From Marinomonas sp. IMCC 4694 (GTDB lineage Bacteria; Pseudomonadota; Gammaproteobacteria; Pseudomonadales; Marinomonadaceae), in the NCBI RefSeq assembly GCF_008122525.1, contig NZ_VSRV01000001.1, positions 62,001-126,000 of the forward strand: a stretch of DNA of 64,000 nucleotides, read 5' to 3'. The position numbers and the translations under genes were made by a program. Below, in pieces: positions 42,718 through 52,152 of the stretch. The notes below the pieces were generated by a model, which did no database searches, was not told the origin of the DNA, and was given only the letters and a program-made list of their open reading frames with translations. Position 1 is the stretch's first letter. Each line of letters starts with the position of its first letter.

Positions 42718-43746
42718 TTAAGCGACTGGGTCGTTGATGATTGCGATGCGGTTTTCTTCTACTGCGTGACAGGCGATTAAATGGTGCTGTTCGTGTTCGC
42801 CTTTATCATGCAGACGCAAAACAGGCGCTTCACTGCGGCAGCGGTCGTTGGCGTAACGGCAGCGACTGTGAAACGCACAACCCGATGGTGGATTCAGCGG
42901 CGATGGCAATTCTCCCTCGAGTTTAATACGCACACGGCGTTTTTCTGGCGAAAGTTGCGGCGTACTGGACAGCAACGCCAGCGTATAAGGATGTTGAGGG
43001 TTATTGAACAATTGCTCGCGGGTACCTTGCTCAACGACCTTACCTAGGTACATCACCATCACATCGTCGGCGATGTGTTCCACCACAGATAAATCATGAG
43101 AAATAAACACATAACTCAGGCCAAATTCTTGCTGCAAATCCATCATCAGGTTCAGCACTTGTGCTTGCACCGACACGTCGAGTGCCGACACTGGCTCGTC
43201 GGCGACGATCACGTTCGGGTCGAGCATCAAGCCGCGAGCGATGGCAATACGCTGGCGCTGTCCACCGGAAAACATGTGCGGATAGCGGTCGTAATGCTCG
43301 GTTTTTAAGCCCACTTTTGCCATGATGGCGAGGGCTTTTTCTTTGCGCTCCGCCTTGGATAGCGTGGTATTAATCACCAAGGGTTCTTCCAAAATCGCAC
43401 CGATTTTTTTACGTGGATTCAGTGAGCCATACGGGTTTTGAAAGATGATTTGAATCTTCTGGCGCAGCTTAGCTTGTGCGTCCTTGCTCAAGGTGAGCAA
43501 ATCTTCCCCGAGGTGCGCCAAGCGCCCTTCGGTTGGTGTTTCTATCATGGTGAGCATGCGACCTAGGGTCGATTTACCACAGCCAGATTCCCCCACCACG
43601 GCCAGTGTTTTGCCTTTTTCAAGGTGAAAACTGATGCCATCGACGGCTTTGACCACGGCGTCGGGTTTGAAAAAACCTTGCTTCACATGGTAATGCTGCT
43701 TGAGGTTTTCCGCTTTTAAAATCAATTGCTTATCGGCGTGAATCAT
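42718..43746 (-). CDS. dppF: Dipeptide ABC transporter ATP-binding protein DppF
   Basis: This is a 342-residue ABC ATPase with Walker A GESGCGKST (about 54-62), Q-loop FQNPYGSLNPR, signature FSGGQRQR, Walker B VIVADEPVSALD and the oligopeptide C-terminal Cys-rich segment (SGCAFHSRCRYANDRC). The start at 43746 overlaps the dppD stop (ATGA). It is the last gene of dppABCDF and pairs with DppD in the importer. Confidence 0.94.
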   Translation of the reverse strand: MIHADKQLILKAENLKQHYHVKQGFFKPDAVVKAVDGISFHLEKGKTLAVVGESGCGKSTLGRMLTMIETPTEGRLAHLGEDLLTLSKDAQAKLRQKIQIIFQNPYGSLNPRKKIGAILEEPLVINTTLSKAERKEKALAIMAKVGLKTEHYDRYPHMFSGGQRQRIAIARGLMLDPNVIVADEPVSALDVSVQAQVLNLMMDLQQEFGLSYVFISHDLSVVEHIADDVMVMYLGKVVEQGTREQLFNNPQHPYTLALLSSTPQLSPEKRRVRIKLEGELPSPLNPPSGCAFHSRCRYANDRCRSEAPVLRLHDKGEHEQHHLIACHAVEENRIAIINDPVA

Positions 43747-44711
43747 GCGGCGGGTCTCCCTTCTTGGTCCAGAGGCGTGTGGCATTTTACCTGACGGTCT
43801 AGGTCGCCCTGATTGATTGGCGCCACATTGCGGCAATGATCGGTGGCATACGGGCAGCGTGGGCTGAGCAAGCAGCCTACAGGGCGATCGTATTGCCCTG
43901 GCACCACGCCGGGTAAGGCTTCAAGACGCGACTTACCTGCCGCGGATTCTGGCAAAGACGCCAGCAAAGCCTGCGTGTACGGGTGCTTCGGTGTGCTAAA
44001 CACTTCCGACGCTGGGCCAGATTCGACGATCTGACCGGCGTACATCACAATAACGCGATGAGCGACTTCAGCGACTAGGGCCAAATCGTGGGTAATCAGC
44101 ACCAAGCCCATTTGCTTTTTGCGCTGTAGATCGATGAGCAAATCAATGATTTGCGCTTGAATGGTCACATCCAATGCCGTGGTCGGCTCATCGGCGATGA
44201 GCAAACGCGGGTCGCAGGCAATCGACATGGCGATCATCACCCGCTGACTCATGCCACCGGATAGCTGGTGCGGATAGTTGTTCAAGCGAGATTCGGGTGC
44301 CGGAATGCCCACTTGGGTGAGCAGTTCAATGGCGCGCGCTTTCAGTTCTTTCTTGCTGCCGCCTTGGTGCGTTTTCAAGGCTTCGATGATTTGATAACCC
44401 ACGGTAAAGCACGGGTTTAAGCTGGTCATCGGGTCTTGGAAAATCATCGCAATGTCGGAGCCAGTGAGCTTACGACGTTGCTTTTCGGGCATGGCTTGCA
44501 GGTCTTGACCGTCAAAGGTTAATTGATCGGCACTGACTTTGCCGGGAAAATCGATCAAGCCCATGATCGACAAAGAGCTGACACTTTTACCGGAGCCAGA
44601 TTCGCCCACGATGCCGAGCACTTCGCCTTCTTCTACTTTGTAACTGATGTTATCTACGGCGCGAAAATGGCCGAAGGTAACGCTTAAATTGTCCAACTGT
44701 AACAGTGACAT
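43743..44711 (-). CDS. dppD: Dipeptide ABC transporter ATP-binding protein DppD
   Basis: This 322-residue ABC ATPase has Walker A GESGSGKSVS, Q-loop FQDPMTSLNP, signature LSGGMSQR, Walker B LLIADEPTTALD and the oligo/dipeptide C-terminal domain GCLLSPRCPYATDHC. It lies 11 bases after dppC and overlaps dppF. It powers dipeptide (and probably 5-aminolevulinate or haem-related) uptake. Confidence 0.95.
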   Translation of the reverse strand: MSLLQLDNLSVTFGHFRAVDNISYKVEEGEVLGIVGESGSGKSVSSLSIMGLIDFPGKVSADQLTFDGQDLQAMPEKQRRKLTGSDIAMIFQDPMTSLNPCFTVGYQIIEALKTHQGGSKKELKARAIELLTQVGIPAPESRLNNYPHQLSGGMSQRVMIAMSIACDPRLLIADEPTTALDVTIQAQIIDLLIDLQRKKQMGLVLITHDLALVAEVAHRVIVMYAGQIVESGPASEVFSTPKHPYTQALLASLPESAAGKSRLEALPGVVPGQYDRPVGCLLSPRCPYATDHCRNVAPINQGDLDRQVKCHTPLDQEGRPAA

Positions 44712-44722
44712 ACCAACCTCTC

Positions 44723-45643
44723 TTACTGTTTCAACTTGGGATCAAGGGCATCACGTAAGCCATCGCCCATGAGGTTAAACGCCAATACGGTGATCAAAAT
44801 CATCAAACCGGGGAAGGTCACTACCCACCAAGCGCGCTGTACAAATTGCAAGGCATCGGCCAGCATGGAGCCCCATTCTGGGGTCGGTGGCTGTGCGCCG
44901 AGTCCCAAAAAGCCCAATGCCGCCATGTCCAGAATCGCGCTGGAAAAACCTAAGGTGGCTTGCACGATTAAGGGCGCTAAACAGTTTGGCAAGATGCACA
45001 CAAACATCAAACGCAACGGGCCAGCGCCAATCACTTTGGATGAGGTGACGTAATCGCGAGACATTTCCGCCATGGTGGCGGCACGAGTCAAGCGCACATA
45101 GTGAGGCAAGGAAACGATGGAAATCGCCAAGGCCGCGTTGACAATGCTTGGCCCTAAGATCGCCACAATCGCAATCGCGAGCAACAAGCTTGGCATGGCC
45201 AGCATGATGTCGACGATCCGCATGATGGCGGTGTCGATCATGCCTCTGAAATAACCGGCGACTAACCCCAGCAAAATCCCCATGATTAACGACGCCGTCA
45301 CCGCAACGATGCCCACAGCAATGGACAAACGCGAGCCGTAAATCAGGCGCGATAAAATATCGCGGCCCACATCGTCGGTGCCCAGTACAAACGACCAATT
45401 ACCGCCTTCCAACCACGCAGGTGGTAACAGCAAGGCGTCGCGGTATTGATCAGACGGTGAATGGGGCGCAACAAAATTGGCGAAGATCGCCATGAAAAAG
45501 ATGATGGCGATGACAATTAAGCCACCCAACGCCCCCTTGTTGCGGCTGAAATAATGCCAAAACTCTTGAAACGGGGTCATCGGCGCCGGCGCGACAATGG
45601 CATCGGCGGATTTTGTTGTGGACGTTTCGGTTGACGTGGTCAT
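44723..45643 (-). CDS. dppC: Dipeptide ABC transporter permease DppC
   Basis: This 306-residue permease has an N-terminal OppC_N helix (KGALGGLIVIAIIFFMAIFANFVAP), a five-helix BPD_transp_1 domain and the EAA-like loop EMSRDYVTSSKVIGAGPLRLM. The GTDDVGRDILSRLIYGSRLSI block is typical of DppC/OppC. The ATG at 45643 has a GGAGG upstream; the open frame extends to 45799 but that part overlaps dppB. Confidence 0.94.
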   Translation of the reverse strand: MTTSTETSTTKSADAIVAPAPMTPFQEFWHYFSRNKGALGGLIVIAIIFFMAIFANFVAPHSPSDQYRDALLLPPAWLEGGNWSFVLGTDDVGRDILSRLIYGSRLSIAVGIVAVTASLIMGILLGLVAGYFRGMIDTAIMRIVDIMLAMPSLLLAIAIVAILGPSIVNAALAISIVSLPHYVRLTRAATMAEMSRDYVTSSKVIGAGPLRLMFVCILPNCLAPLIVQATLGFSSAILDMAALGFLGLGAQPPTPEWGSMLADALQFVQRAWWVVTFPGLMILITVLAFNLMGDGLRDALDPKLKQ

Positions 45644-45654
45644 AAAACGCCTCC

Positions 45655-46665
45655 TTATCGGCTGTGTCGAATACGTGGATTTACAATGCCGTAGGTAATG
45701 TCTACCAAAAGATTCACGACAATAATGATGCAGGCGACGATTAAAATACCGCCCTGAACAACGGGGTAATCTCGGCGTCCGATGGACTCGATCAGCCATT
45801 TACCAATGCCCGGCCAAGCGAACACGGTTTCGGTCAGAATCGCCCCAGACAGCAAGATGCCGACTTGTAAACCAATCACGGTGATCACCGGAATCAGCGC
45901 ATTACGCAAAGCGTGAATGACAATCACCCGCCACGGCGCGATGCCTTTGGCGCGAGCGGTACGAATGTAGTCTTCGCTTAACACTTCTAACATGGAAGAG
46001 CGCGTCATGCGGGCAATCACCGCCATGGGAATCGTACCTAACACAATGCTTGGTAAAATAAGATGCGACACGGCCGAGGTAAAAGCGCCCTCTTCGTCAG
46101 ACAACAAAGAGTCGATCAACATAAAGCCGGTCACGTCGTCGATCCAATACACCACATCGATCCGCCCCGAGACGGGCGTCCAGCCGAGGTTGACGGAAAA
46201 CACCAGCATTAACAGCAGCGCCCACCAGAAAATGGGCATGGAATAGCCGGTGAGCGAAAACGTCATCACCGAGTGGTCAATAATCGTGCCGCGTTTGACG
46301 GCCGCAAAAATCCCCGCCGGCAAACCAATTAAAATGGCAAAAATCGCCGCGCAGGTGGCCAATTCGATGGTGGCCGGAAACAGCGTGAGAAACTCTTTCA
46401 TGACGGGTTCGCGGGTGATCAGCGAATTGCCTAAATCCCCTTGTAATACGCCGCTGACGTAGCGAAAATACTGAACGTACAAGGGTTGGTCGAAGCCAAG
46501 TTGGGCGCTTAATTCGGCGTGGCGTTCTTCGCTCACACCGCGTTCGCCGGCCATCACTTCGATCGGGTCGCCAGGAATCAAGCGGATAAGGGTGAACGTC
46601 AATAAAGTGATACCGAGGAAGGTCGGAATAACCAGACTTAGACGACGAAAAATAAACTGGAACAT
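45655..46665 (-). CDS. dppB: Dipeptide ABC transporter permease DppB
   Basis: This 336-residue permease has six membrane helices, the conserved start FRRLSLVIPTFLGITLLTFTLIRLIPGDP, and the EAA loop VLSEDYIRTARAKGIAPWRVIVIHALRNALIPVITVIG. It pairs with DppC. It is preceded by the dppA-dppB hairpin and followed 11 bases later by dppC. Confidence 0.95.
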   Translation of the reverse strand: MFQFIFRRLSLVIPTFLGITLLTFTLIRLIPGDPIEVMAGERGVSEERHAELSAQLGFDQPLYVQYFRYVSGVLQGDLGNSLITREPVMKEFLTLFPATIELATCAAIFAILIGLPAGIFAAVKRGTIIDHSVMTFSLTGYSMPIFWWALLLMLVFSVNLGWTPVSGRIDVVYWIDDVTGFMLIDSLLSDEEGAFTSAVSHLILPSIVLGTIPMAVIARMTRSSMLEVLSEDYIRTARAKGIAPWRVIVIHALRNALIPVITVIGLQVGILLSGAILTETVFAWPGIGKWLIESIGRRDYPVVQGGILIVACIIIVVNLLVDITYGIVNPRIRHSR

Positions 46666-46717
46666 AAAAGATGGACTCTCTTGAGGTGTTGTTTGATCAA
46701 GCCAGCGGCTCGGTCAG

Positions 46718-46755
46718 CAAAACTTCTGCTCACGTTCCAGTGAACAGAAGTTTTG
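46718..46755 (-). other. Hairpin between dppA and dppB
   Basis: CAAAACTTCTG and CAGAAGTTTTG form an 11-bp stem with a partly paired loop. Such structures after a binding-protein gene commonly reduce downstream expression or protect the upstream mRNA, giving excess binding protein. Confidence 0.75.
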
Positions 46756-46812
46756 TGTTGCTTTGCTTAGTCCATCAGTATTCAACTCAATGGACGAACG
46801 GCTAAACGTCGA

Positions 46813-48405
46813 TTATTTGCTGACGTTGTAGAAGTAATGACCACCGAGAGGGTCGATTTTGTACCCTTTCACTTCTTTACGAATAGGCTCGTACACAACA
46901 GAGTGGGCTACGGTCACCCAAGGGGCTTCGCGTTTGAAGACCACTTGAGACTCTTCGTACAGCGTCGTACGTTCCGCTTTGTCAGAGGTTTGCTTCGCGG
47001 CCAACAACAAATTGTTGAACTCGTCGTCACACCACTGAGCACGGTTTGATCCGCCGACGCCATCACAACCTAGCAATACATAAAGGAAATTGTCTGGGTC
47101 ACCATTGTCTCCGGTCCAACCAAGCAATACGGTATCGTGCTCGCCTTTCTTGGAGCGGTTTAGGTATTCACCCCATTCGTAAGAAACGATCTCGGCTTTG
47201 ACGCCCACTTTAGACCAATCTTCTTGCATGATTTCCGCCATACGACGGGCATTCGGGTTGTATGGACGCTGTACTGGCATCGCCCAAATGTTGGTATCGA
47301 AACCGTCTGGGTAACCCGCTTCGGCCAACAGTTTTTTCGCTTTGACAGGATCGTATGGGTAATCGACCACGTTTTTGTTGTACGACCACATCGTCGGTGG
47401 AATCGGGTTTTTCGCGGCTTTACCAGCACCTTGGAAGACGGCATCGATAATCGCGCTCTTATCCGTCGCTAAGTTTAACGCTTGGCGTACGCGCACATCA
47501 TCAAAGGGTTTTTTCTGGGTGTTAAACGCCAAGTAACCGACGTTTAAGCCTTCTTGGCTCATCAAATTGATGTTTGGATCCGACTCCATTTGCTTAAGGT
47601 CTGCTGGGTTCGGGTACGGCATCACATCGCATTCGCCGGCTTTTAATTTGGCATAACGAACCGACGCATCTGGCGTGATAGAGAACACCAGGCGATCAAT
47701 TTTTGCACGACCTTTCCAGTAATCATCAAACGCTGTGTAGCGAATCAAAGAATCTTTTTGGTACTGTACTTTTTGGAACGGCCCTGTGCCCACAGGGTTG
47801 ATGTCGATTTGTTCAGGTTTGCCTGCTTTCATCAACATATCGGCTTGTTCTTTTGAGAAGATCGATGCGAAATCCATCGCCAAGTTGGCAATAAACGGCG
47901 CTTCTGGCTGGTTTAACACGAACTTCACGGTGTAGTCGTCAACGCGCACCATCTCTTTGATCAGCGTATCCATGCCCATGCCAGTGAAGTACTCGTAAGA
48001 ACCGCCCGATACCGTGTGATATGGGTTGTCTTTATTGCCTTGACGATCGAAGGTGAAAATCACATCGTCGGCGTTAAAATCCCGTGTTGGCTTGAAGTCT
48101 TTAGTAGAATGAAACTTCACACCTTTACGTAAATGGAACGTGTACTCAAGGCCATCACTGGAAACTTCGTAGCTTTCGGCTAAGCCCGGCTCGGTTTCGG
48201 TGGTGCCCAGTTTAAACTCAAGCAAACGGTTGAACATATTTTTCGAAGTCGCATCAAACGTAGTGCCAGAAGTGTAGAACGAAGGGTTAAAGCCTTCTGG
48301 ACTGCCTTCAGAACAATAAACCAGTGTGGATGCCGCGTGAGCAGAAGTGCTGATCGCGCCAGCCGCCATGAGTGCAAGCGTCAGTTTTGCTAGCCCTGTT
48401 TTCAT
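46813..48405 (-). CDS. dppA: Periplasmic dipeptide-binding protein DppA
   Basis: This 530-residue SBP_bac_5 protein has a signal peptide (cleavage near AHA, residue 24) and family blocks LVYCSEGSPEGFNPSFYTSGTTFDA, YEVSSDGLEYTFHLRKGVKFH and LLGWTGDNGDPDNFLYVLLGC. It closely follows E. coli DppA (signal to SPEGFNP). It binds dipeptides for the DppBCDF complex. It is the first gene of the minus-strand operon. Confidence 0.95.
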   Translation of the reverse strand: MKTGLAKLTLALMAAGAISTSAHAASTLVYCSEGSPEGFNPSFYTSGTTFDATSKNMFNRLLEFKLGTTETEPGLAESYEVSSDGLEYTFHLRKGVKFHSTKDFKPTRDFNADDVIFTFDRQGNKDNPYHTVSGGSYEYFTGMGMDTLIKEMVRVDDYTVKFVLNQPEAPFIANLAMDFASIFSKEQADMLMKAGKPEQIDINPVGTGPFQKVQYQKDSLIRYTAFDDYWKGRAKIDRLVFSITPDASVRYAKLKAGECDVMPYPNPADLKQMESDPNINLMSQEGLNVGYLAFNTQKKPFDDVRVRQALNLATDKSAIIDAVFQGAGKAAKNPIPPTMWSYNKNVVDYPYDPVKAKKLLAEAGYPDGFDTNIWAMPVQRPYNPNARRMAEIMQEDWSKVGVKAEIVSYEWGEYLNRSKKGEHDTVLLGWTGDNGDPDNFLYVLLGCDGVGGSNRAQWCDDEFNNLLLAAKQTSDKAERTTLYEESQVVFKREAPWVTVAHSVVYEPIRKEVKGYKIDPLGGHYFYNVSK

Positions 48406-49119
48406 TGGTACTCTCCATTAACGTCATTATATTTTGTGTTAAACACGTGGGAAGTTGAATCAAGGTGTTCGTTACTTTTGTGATTTTTGGGAGGAACCTA
48501 TGCCATGAAGCATCGCGAATAAGAAACAAACGCCATTCAGACTTCCTGCCTGAACGACGCTGTCCTGTCTCATCCTTGAGCCCCCTTGGCCATACTCTGA
48601 AAGTCTGAATAAAAAACAGAACCTCCAAAAAACAGCGTCTTTGAAGAGTACTCAAGCTGACCTAAATCACCAATCGAAATAACGATACGGCCTATGCGTG
48701 GAATGAATAACAACGGGTGTAACCCTCAGAAATCCCGCGTATTTAAAGGGATCTGGGTAAAAACAGACATAAGTAATGTGTAGGAAAAGAGCAAAAAAAT
48801 ATTCCACGTCCCGGCATAGTGAGTGGGTAGGCTGACTGATCACGTCAGAACCTTTAATTAATGACTCACTTTTTTTGCCGTTGTACAAGCATGTGTAAGT
48901 TAGGGTTAGCCTAATTTTACTCGTTCCCACGGACCACACTCGTTCCCACGGACCACACTCGTTCCCACGGACCACACTCGTTCCCACGCTCCGCGTGGTA
49001 ATGCATATGCGCTACTAGGGTGTCACCACGTTTGTTGGGGCACAGTCGAACGCGGCCTTCTGTCATGAGGTCTTGGTTTTTACAGGTGCATCAAGCCGTA
49101 TGGGCGAAGTCGCCACTGG
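48406..49119. other. Long intergenic region upstream of dppA
   Basis: These 714 bases carry the dppA promoter region. An inverted GACGCTG/CAGCGTC pair occurs near 48553 and 48633, a 19-bp tandem repeat lies at 48919-48988, and a 23-base stretch (49055-49077) nearly repeats part of the dehydrogenase gene at 57144. I see no convincing gene. Confidence 0.6.
48919..48998. repeat. 19-bp tandem repeat ending in a REP-like hairpin
   Basis: ACTCGTTCCCACGGACCAC is repeated exactly three times (48919-48937, 48938-48956, 48957-48975) with a partial fourth copy (48976-48988). The fourth runs into CCACGC-TCC-GCGTGG, a hairpin seen in dispersed REP-like sequences of many Proteobacteria. Units abut without spacers, so this is not a CRISPR. 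Confidence 0.9.
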
Positions 49120-50037
49120 CTATGCAGGTAGGGCTGCTTTTCGTAATGCCTCGATATGTCGTTTTGGCGCTTGCCCAAACAGACGAGCGTATTCCCGACT
49201 GAACTGAGAAGGGCTTTCGTAGCCTACTTTGAACGTTGTCGCTGTCGCATCCAGATTTTCGGTCAGCATGAGACGACGAGCTTCGTTAAGGCGGAGCTTT
49301 TTCTGAAACTGCAGAGGCATCATAGAAGTCACTAAGCGAAAATGCGCATAAAATGCAGAGAGACTCATTCCGCTGTAAGTCGCTAATTCATTAACAATGA
49401 GCGGTTTAAAAAAGTTGTTTTTAAGCCATTCAATGGCCTTTGAAATTTGATAACTGCGGCTGTCTGTCGTGACAATTTGATGAAGTAAAACGCCTTGTTC
49501 TGACGTTAAAAGACGGTAAAGAATTTCTCGCTGAATAATAGGAGCAAGGATTTTGACATTATCGCGTTCGCCTAATAATCCCAACAATCGAGTAAACGCA
49601 TCGAGCAATGACTCAGAAAGAAGGCCGACAGCGATTCCCTTTGGCGTTTTTATATCATGACTGAACAGATGCTCACTCTCCGCAATCAGCTCAGAGATTA
49701 CTTGTAAGTCCAGTTCCATGATCAAGCCGAGATAAGGGGTATCTGGAGTGGCTTCTATTATGTTAGCAATGATGGGCAGATCTACAGACGAAACAAGAAA
49801 GTGGCTCGCGTCATAAACATAACTTTCTTCACCCAAAAGAACCCGTTTTTTACCCTGTGCAATCAAACAAATACTAGGATTGTGAGTGTAGCTCGTTGGC
49901 GGTGTAATCGATTCCCATCGGGTTAATTTAAGGCCTGGAATCTCCGTATTAACTTGATTAACGCTGCTCTCTATCCACTTATTAATCTGCTGAGCCAGTT
50001 TCGCTTCAGCAAGAGTTTTACTTTGTAAACTACCCAT
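49120..50037 (-). CDS. AraC-family regulator (AraC_N / YqhC-like)
   Basis: This 305-residue regulator has an N-terminal AraC_N domain (NPSICLIAQGKKRVLLGEESYVYDASHFLVSSVDLPI) and a C-terminal HTH pair (VNELATYSGMSLSAFYAHFRLVTSMMPLQFQKKLRLNEARRLM, then TATTFKVGYESPSQFSREYARLFG). The layout matches E. coli YqhC, which responds to aldehydes. It is divergent from the cupin/hydrolase cluster and probably controls it. The ATG at 50037 has AGGGTG upstream; the frame is open to 50082. Confidence 0.88.
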   Translation of the reverse strand: MGSLQSKTLAEAKLAQQINKWIESSVNQVNTEIPGLKLTRWESITPPTSYTHNPSICLIAQGKKRVLLGEESYVYDASHFLVSSVDLPIIANIIEATPDTPYLGLIMELDLQVISELIAESEHLFSHDIKTPKGIAVGLLSESLLDAFTRLLGLLGERDNVKILAPIIQREILYRLLTSEQGVLLHQIVTTDSRSYQISKAIEWLKNNFFKPLIVNELATYSGMSLSAFYAHFRLVTSMMPLQFQKKLRLNEARRLMLTENLDATATTFKVGYESPSQFSREYARLFGQAPKRHIEALRKAALPA

Positions 50038-50377
50038 AATCACCCTATTGAGGACGTTAGTCATCTTTATTGATCCCGCCACTATCTTACATTATCTAAG
50101 TAATAAAAGAATATTAGGCAATATATAAGCATCGCCATCAAATTCTAAAAAAAAGTAAGATTCAAATTCACATATAAAACAGTGACTTAAGTTAATACAT
50201 TATGTTTTTAAAAAAGTGTCGTCTTTCGCATCTAGTAAAAATCCATGACGGTAGAAGAATTAGGCATTTTTTAAACAATATTAGGCTAGTGAGCACCGCC
50301 GCTGAAGCACTAGACTCAATTCCAATCCTAATGACTTCTTTGAGGATGTTTTCATAACGTAACGAGGAGTGAATCTC

Positions 50378-50854
50378 ATGAAAAAAAATATGCCTTCGAC
50401 TTTAACAGCGACTTCAGCGGCAAGTGTTGAAGCGAAAGCCCAAACAGAACAGCAAGTTTATCGAACCGGTGACCTTCAGGCTTTCGAAGCCCTAGATACC
50501 TTTTTTACCGGCAAAGTGAACGTCAAAATGGTATTCCCAGAAAATGGCGTTGCGAACTACAGTGCCGCCTATGTCACCTTCCAGCCAATGGCACGAACAG
50601 CTTGGCATACCCACCCCGCGGGGCAACATATTATAGTCACCCAAGGCGTTGCTATGACCGGAACACGTGACGGTAAAGTCATTCACTTTCATGAAGGTGA
50701 AAGTGTTTGGTGTCCGCCGGGAATAGATCATTGGCATGGCGCTACGTCTGATGCCGTAATGACCCACCTTGTTATTACCGCTTCAAAGGATGGCGTGAAT
50801 GTCATTTGGAAGGAGAAAGTTACTGACGAACAATACGCCGCAGCAAGCGAATAA
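50378..50854 (+). CDS. Cupin-domain protein
   Basis: This 158-residue single-cupin protein has metal-site residues in the first cupin motif (AWHTHPAGQHIIVTQG) and the second (PPGIDHWHGATSDAVMTHLVI). Related proteins are annotated as quercetin-dioxygenase-like or carboxymuconolactone-associated cupins; the substrate is unknown. The ATG at 50378 follows GAGGAG; the frame is open from 50369. It is the first gene after the divergent AraC regulator and is followed 81 bases later by the Tat-type hydrolase. Confidence 0.82.
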   Translation: MKKNMPSTLTATSAASVEAKAQTEQQVYRTGDLQAFEALDTFFTGKVNVKMVFPENGVANYSAAYVTFQPMARTAWHTHPAGQHIIVTQGVAMTGTRDGKVIHFHEGESVWCPPGIDHWHGATSDAVMTHLVITASKDGVNVIWKEKVTDEQYAAASE

Positions 50855-50935
50855 AGGGCTTCAATGATGACGATGTGCCGTGCCTCATTGTGATCGACAA
50901 CCGTTTTACCTAACCTACATATCTGGAGAATGACC

Positions 50936-52042
50936 ATGGATAAACACACTGACATCAAAAAGGATATTGCCCAGCAAGAGGTTCCTGATGAGGGACGTCG
51001 CAATATGATGAAATTAACGGGTGTAGGTATGGCTGCGCTGGGCGTTGCCTCGCTAACCACTGGCAAAGCCTTTGCACAATCACCAATAAAGCTAAGTAAT
51101 GACTGGGACAAAACATTTCCCAAAAGCGATAAGGTAAATCACCAAAAAGTCACCTTTAAAACTCGCTATGGCATTACCCTTTCTGGCGATCTTTACCAGC
51201 CACAAAACACCTCTGGTAAATTACCTGCCATTGTTGTTGGTGGGCCTTTCGGTGCTGTGAAAGAACAATCTTCTGGTTTGTATGCACAAATAATGGCCGA
51301 GCGTGGCTTCGTCACCTTGGCTTTTGACCCCTCTTACACGGGTGAAAGTGGTGGCGAGCCTCGTAACATTGCTTCGCCAGACATTAATACAGAAGATTTT
51401 AGTGCCGCGGTAGATTGTATTGGGATGCAACCCAATGTGGATCGTGAACGTATCGGGATGATTGGCATCTGTGGTTGGGGTGGTAAAGCATTAAATGCCG
51501 TCGCCGTCGACAAACGTGTCAAAGCCGTCGTAGCCAGCACTATGTATGATATAAGTCGAGTCGTATCAAAAGGCTATAATGACAGCGTCACACTCGAACA
51601 GCGTACAGAAATGCTAACGCAACTGAGCCAGCAACGCTGGGAAGATGCTGGGAAAGCAACTCCAGCTTATCAAGCACCTTATAACGTGCTAAAAGGTGGC
51701 GAACCGCAATTTATGGTCGACTATCATGATTACTACATGACACCACGAGGATATCATCCACGAGCGGTCAACTCTGGTAACGCCTGGTCAAAAACGATGC
51801 CACTGTCATTTATGAACGCGCCGTTACTGACCTATATTGCGGAAATCTCTCCTCGCCCAATATTGTTCGTTCATGGCGAAAAAGCACACTCTCTTTACTT
51901 CAGTCAAACGGCTTACGCAAATGCGGCTGAACCAAAAGAATTGATGATTATCCCAGGGGCAAGTCATGTTGATTTATACGATCAAGTGGATGTCATTCCA
52001 TTCGACAAGCTAGAAAGCTTCTTTCAGCAACACCTGGCTTAA
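50936..52042 (+). CDS. Tat-exported alpha/beta hydrolase with Cys nucleophile (YcjY/DLH-like)
   Basis: This 368-residue protein has a twin-arginine signal (RR at 21-22, hydrophobic stretch about 28-45, cleavage near AFA). The hydrolase fold has the elbow GICGWGG, with Cys179 where most esterases have Ser, as in dienelactone hydrolases. His is in the C-terminal GASHVDLYD block and Asp/Glu in FVHGEKAHS. The ribosome site GGAG is seven bases before the ATG at 50936; an ATG at 50930 is too close. The substrate is unknown. It is a member of the AraC-linked cluster. Confidence 0.83.
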   Translation: MDKHTDIKKDIAQQEVPDEGRRNMMKLTGVGMAALGVASLTTGKAFAQSPIKLSNDWDKTFPKSDKVNHQKVTFKTRYGITLSGDLYQPQNTSGKLPAIVVGGPFGAVKEQSSGLYAQIMAERGFVTLAFDPSYTGESGGEPRNIASPDINTEDFSAAVDCIGMQPNVDRERIGMIGICGWGGKALNAVAVDKRVKAVVASTMYDISRVVSKGYNDSVTLEQRTEMLTQLSQQRWEDAGKATPAYQAPYNVLKGGEPQFMVDYHDYYMTPRGYHPRAVNSGNAWSKTMPLSFMNAPLLTYIAEISPRPILFVHGEKAHSLYFSQTAYANAAEPKELMIIPGASHVDLYDQVDVIPFDKLESFFQQHLA

Positions 52043-52152
52043 TCGACATCAGGATAGTTAACGTAACTACTGCACCACGTGCGCTCGTTGAGCTGGCGTG
52101 GTGCTTATGTGTAATAACCAAGTTTGTAAATAACCAAGGCGTAACAAAAACG

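Noticed and set aside
42583..42780. A 65-codon plus-strand open frame with an ATG
   Set aside because: It runs across the dpp terminator hairpin and antisense into the dppF 3' end, and its sequence matches no family.
48667..48987. A 106-codon minus-strand open frame upstream of dppA
   Set aside because: Its beginning is made of the 19-bp tandem repeats and the rest has no protein-like features or ribosome site.
48919..48988. Possible CRISPR array
   Set aside because: The 19-bp units abut without spacers and there are no cas genes.
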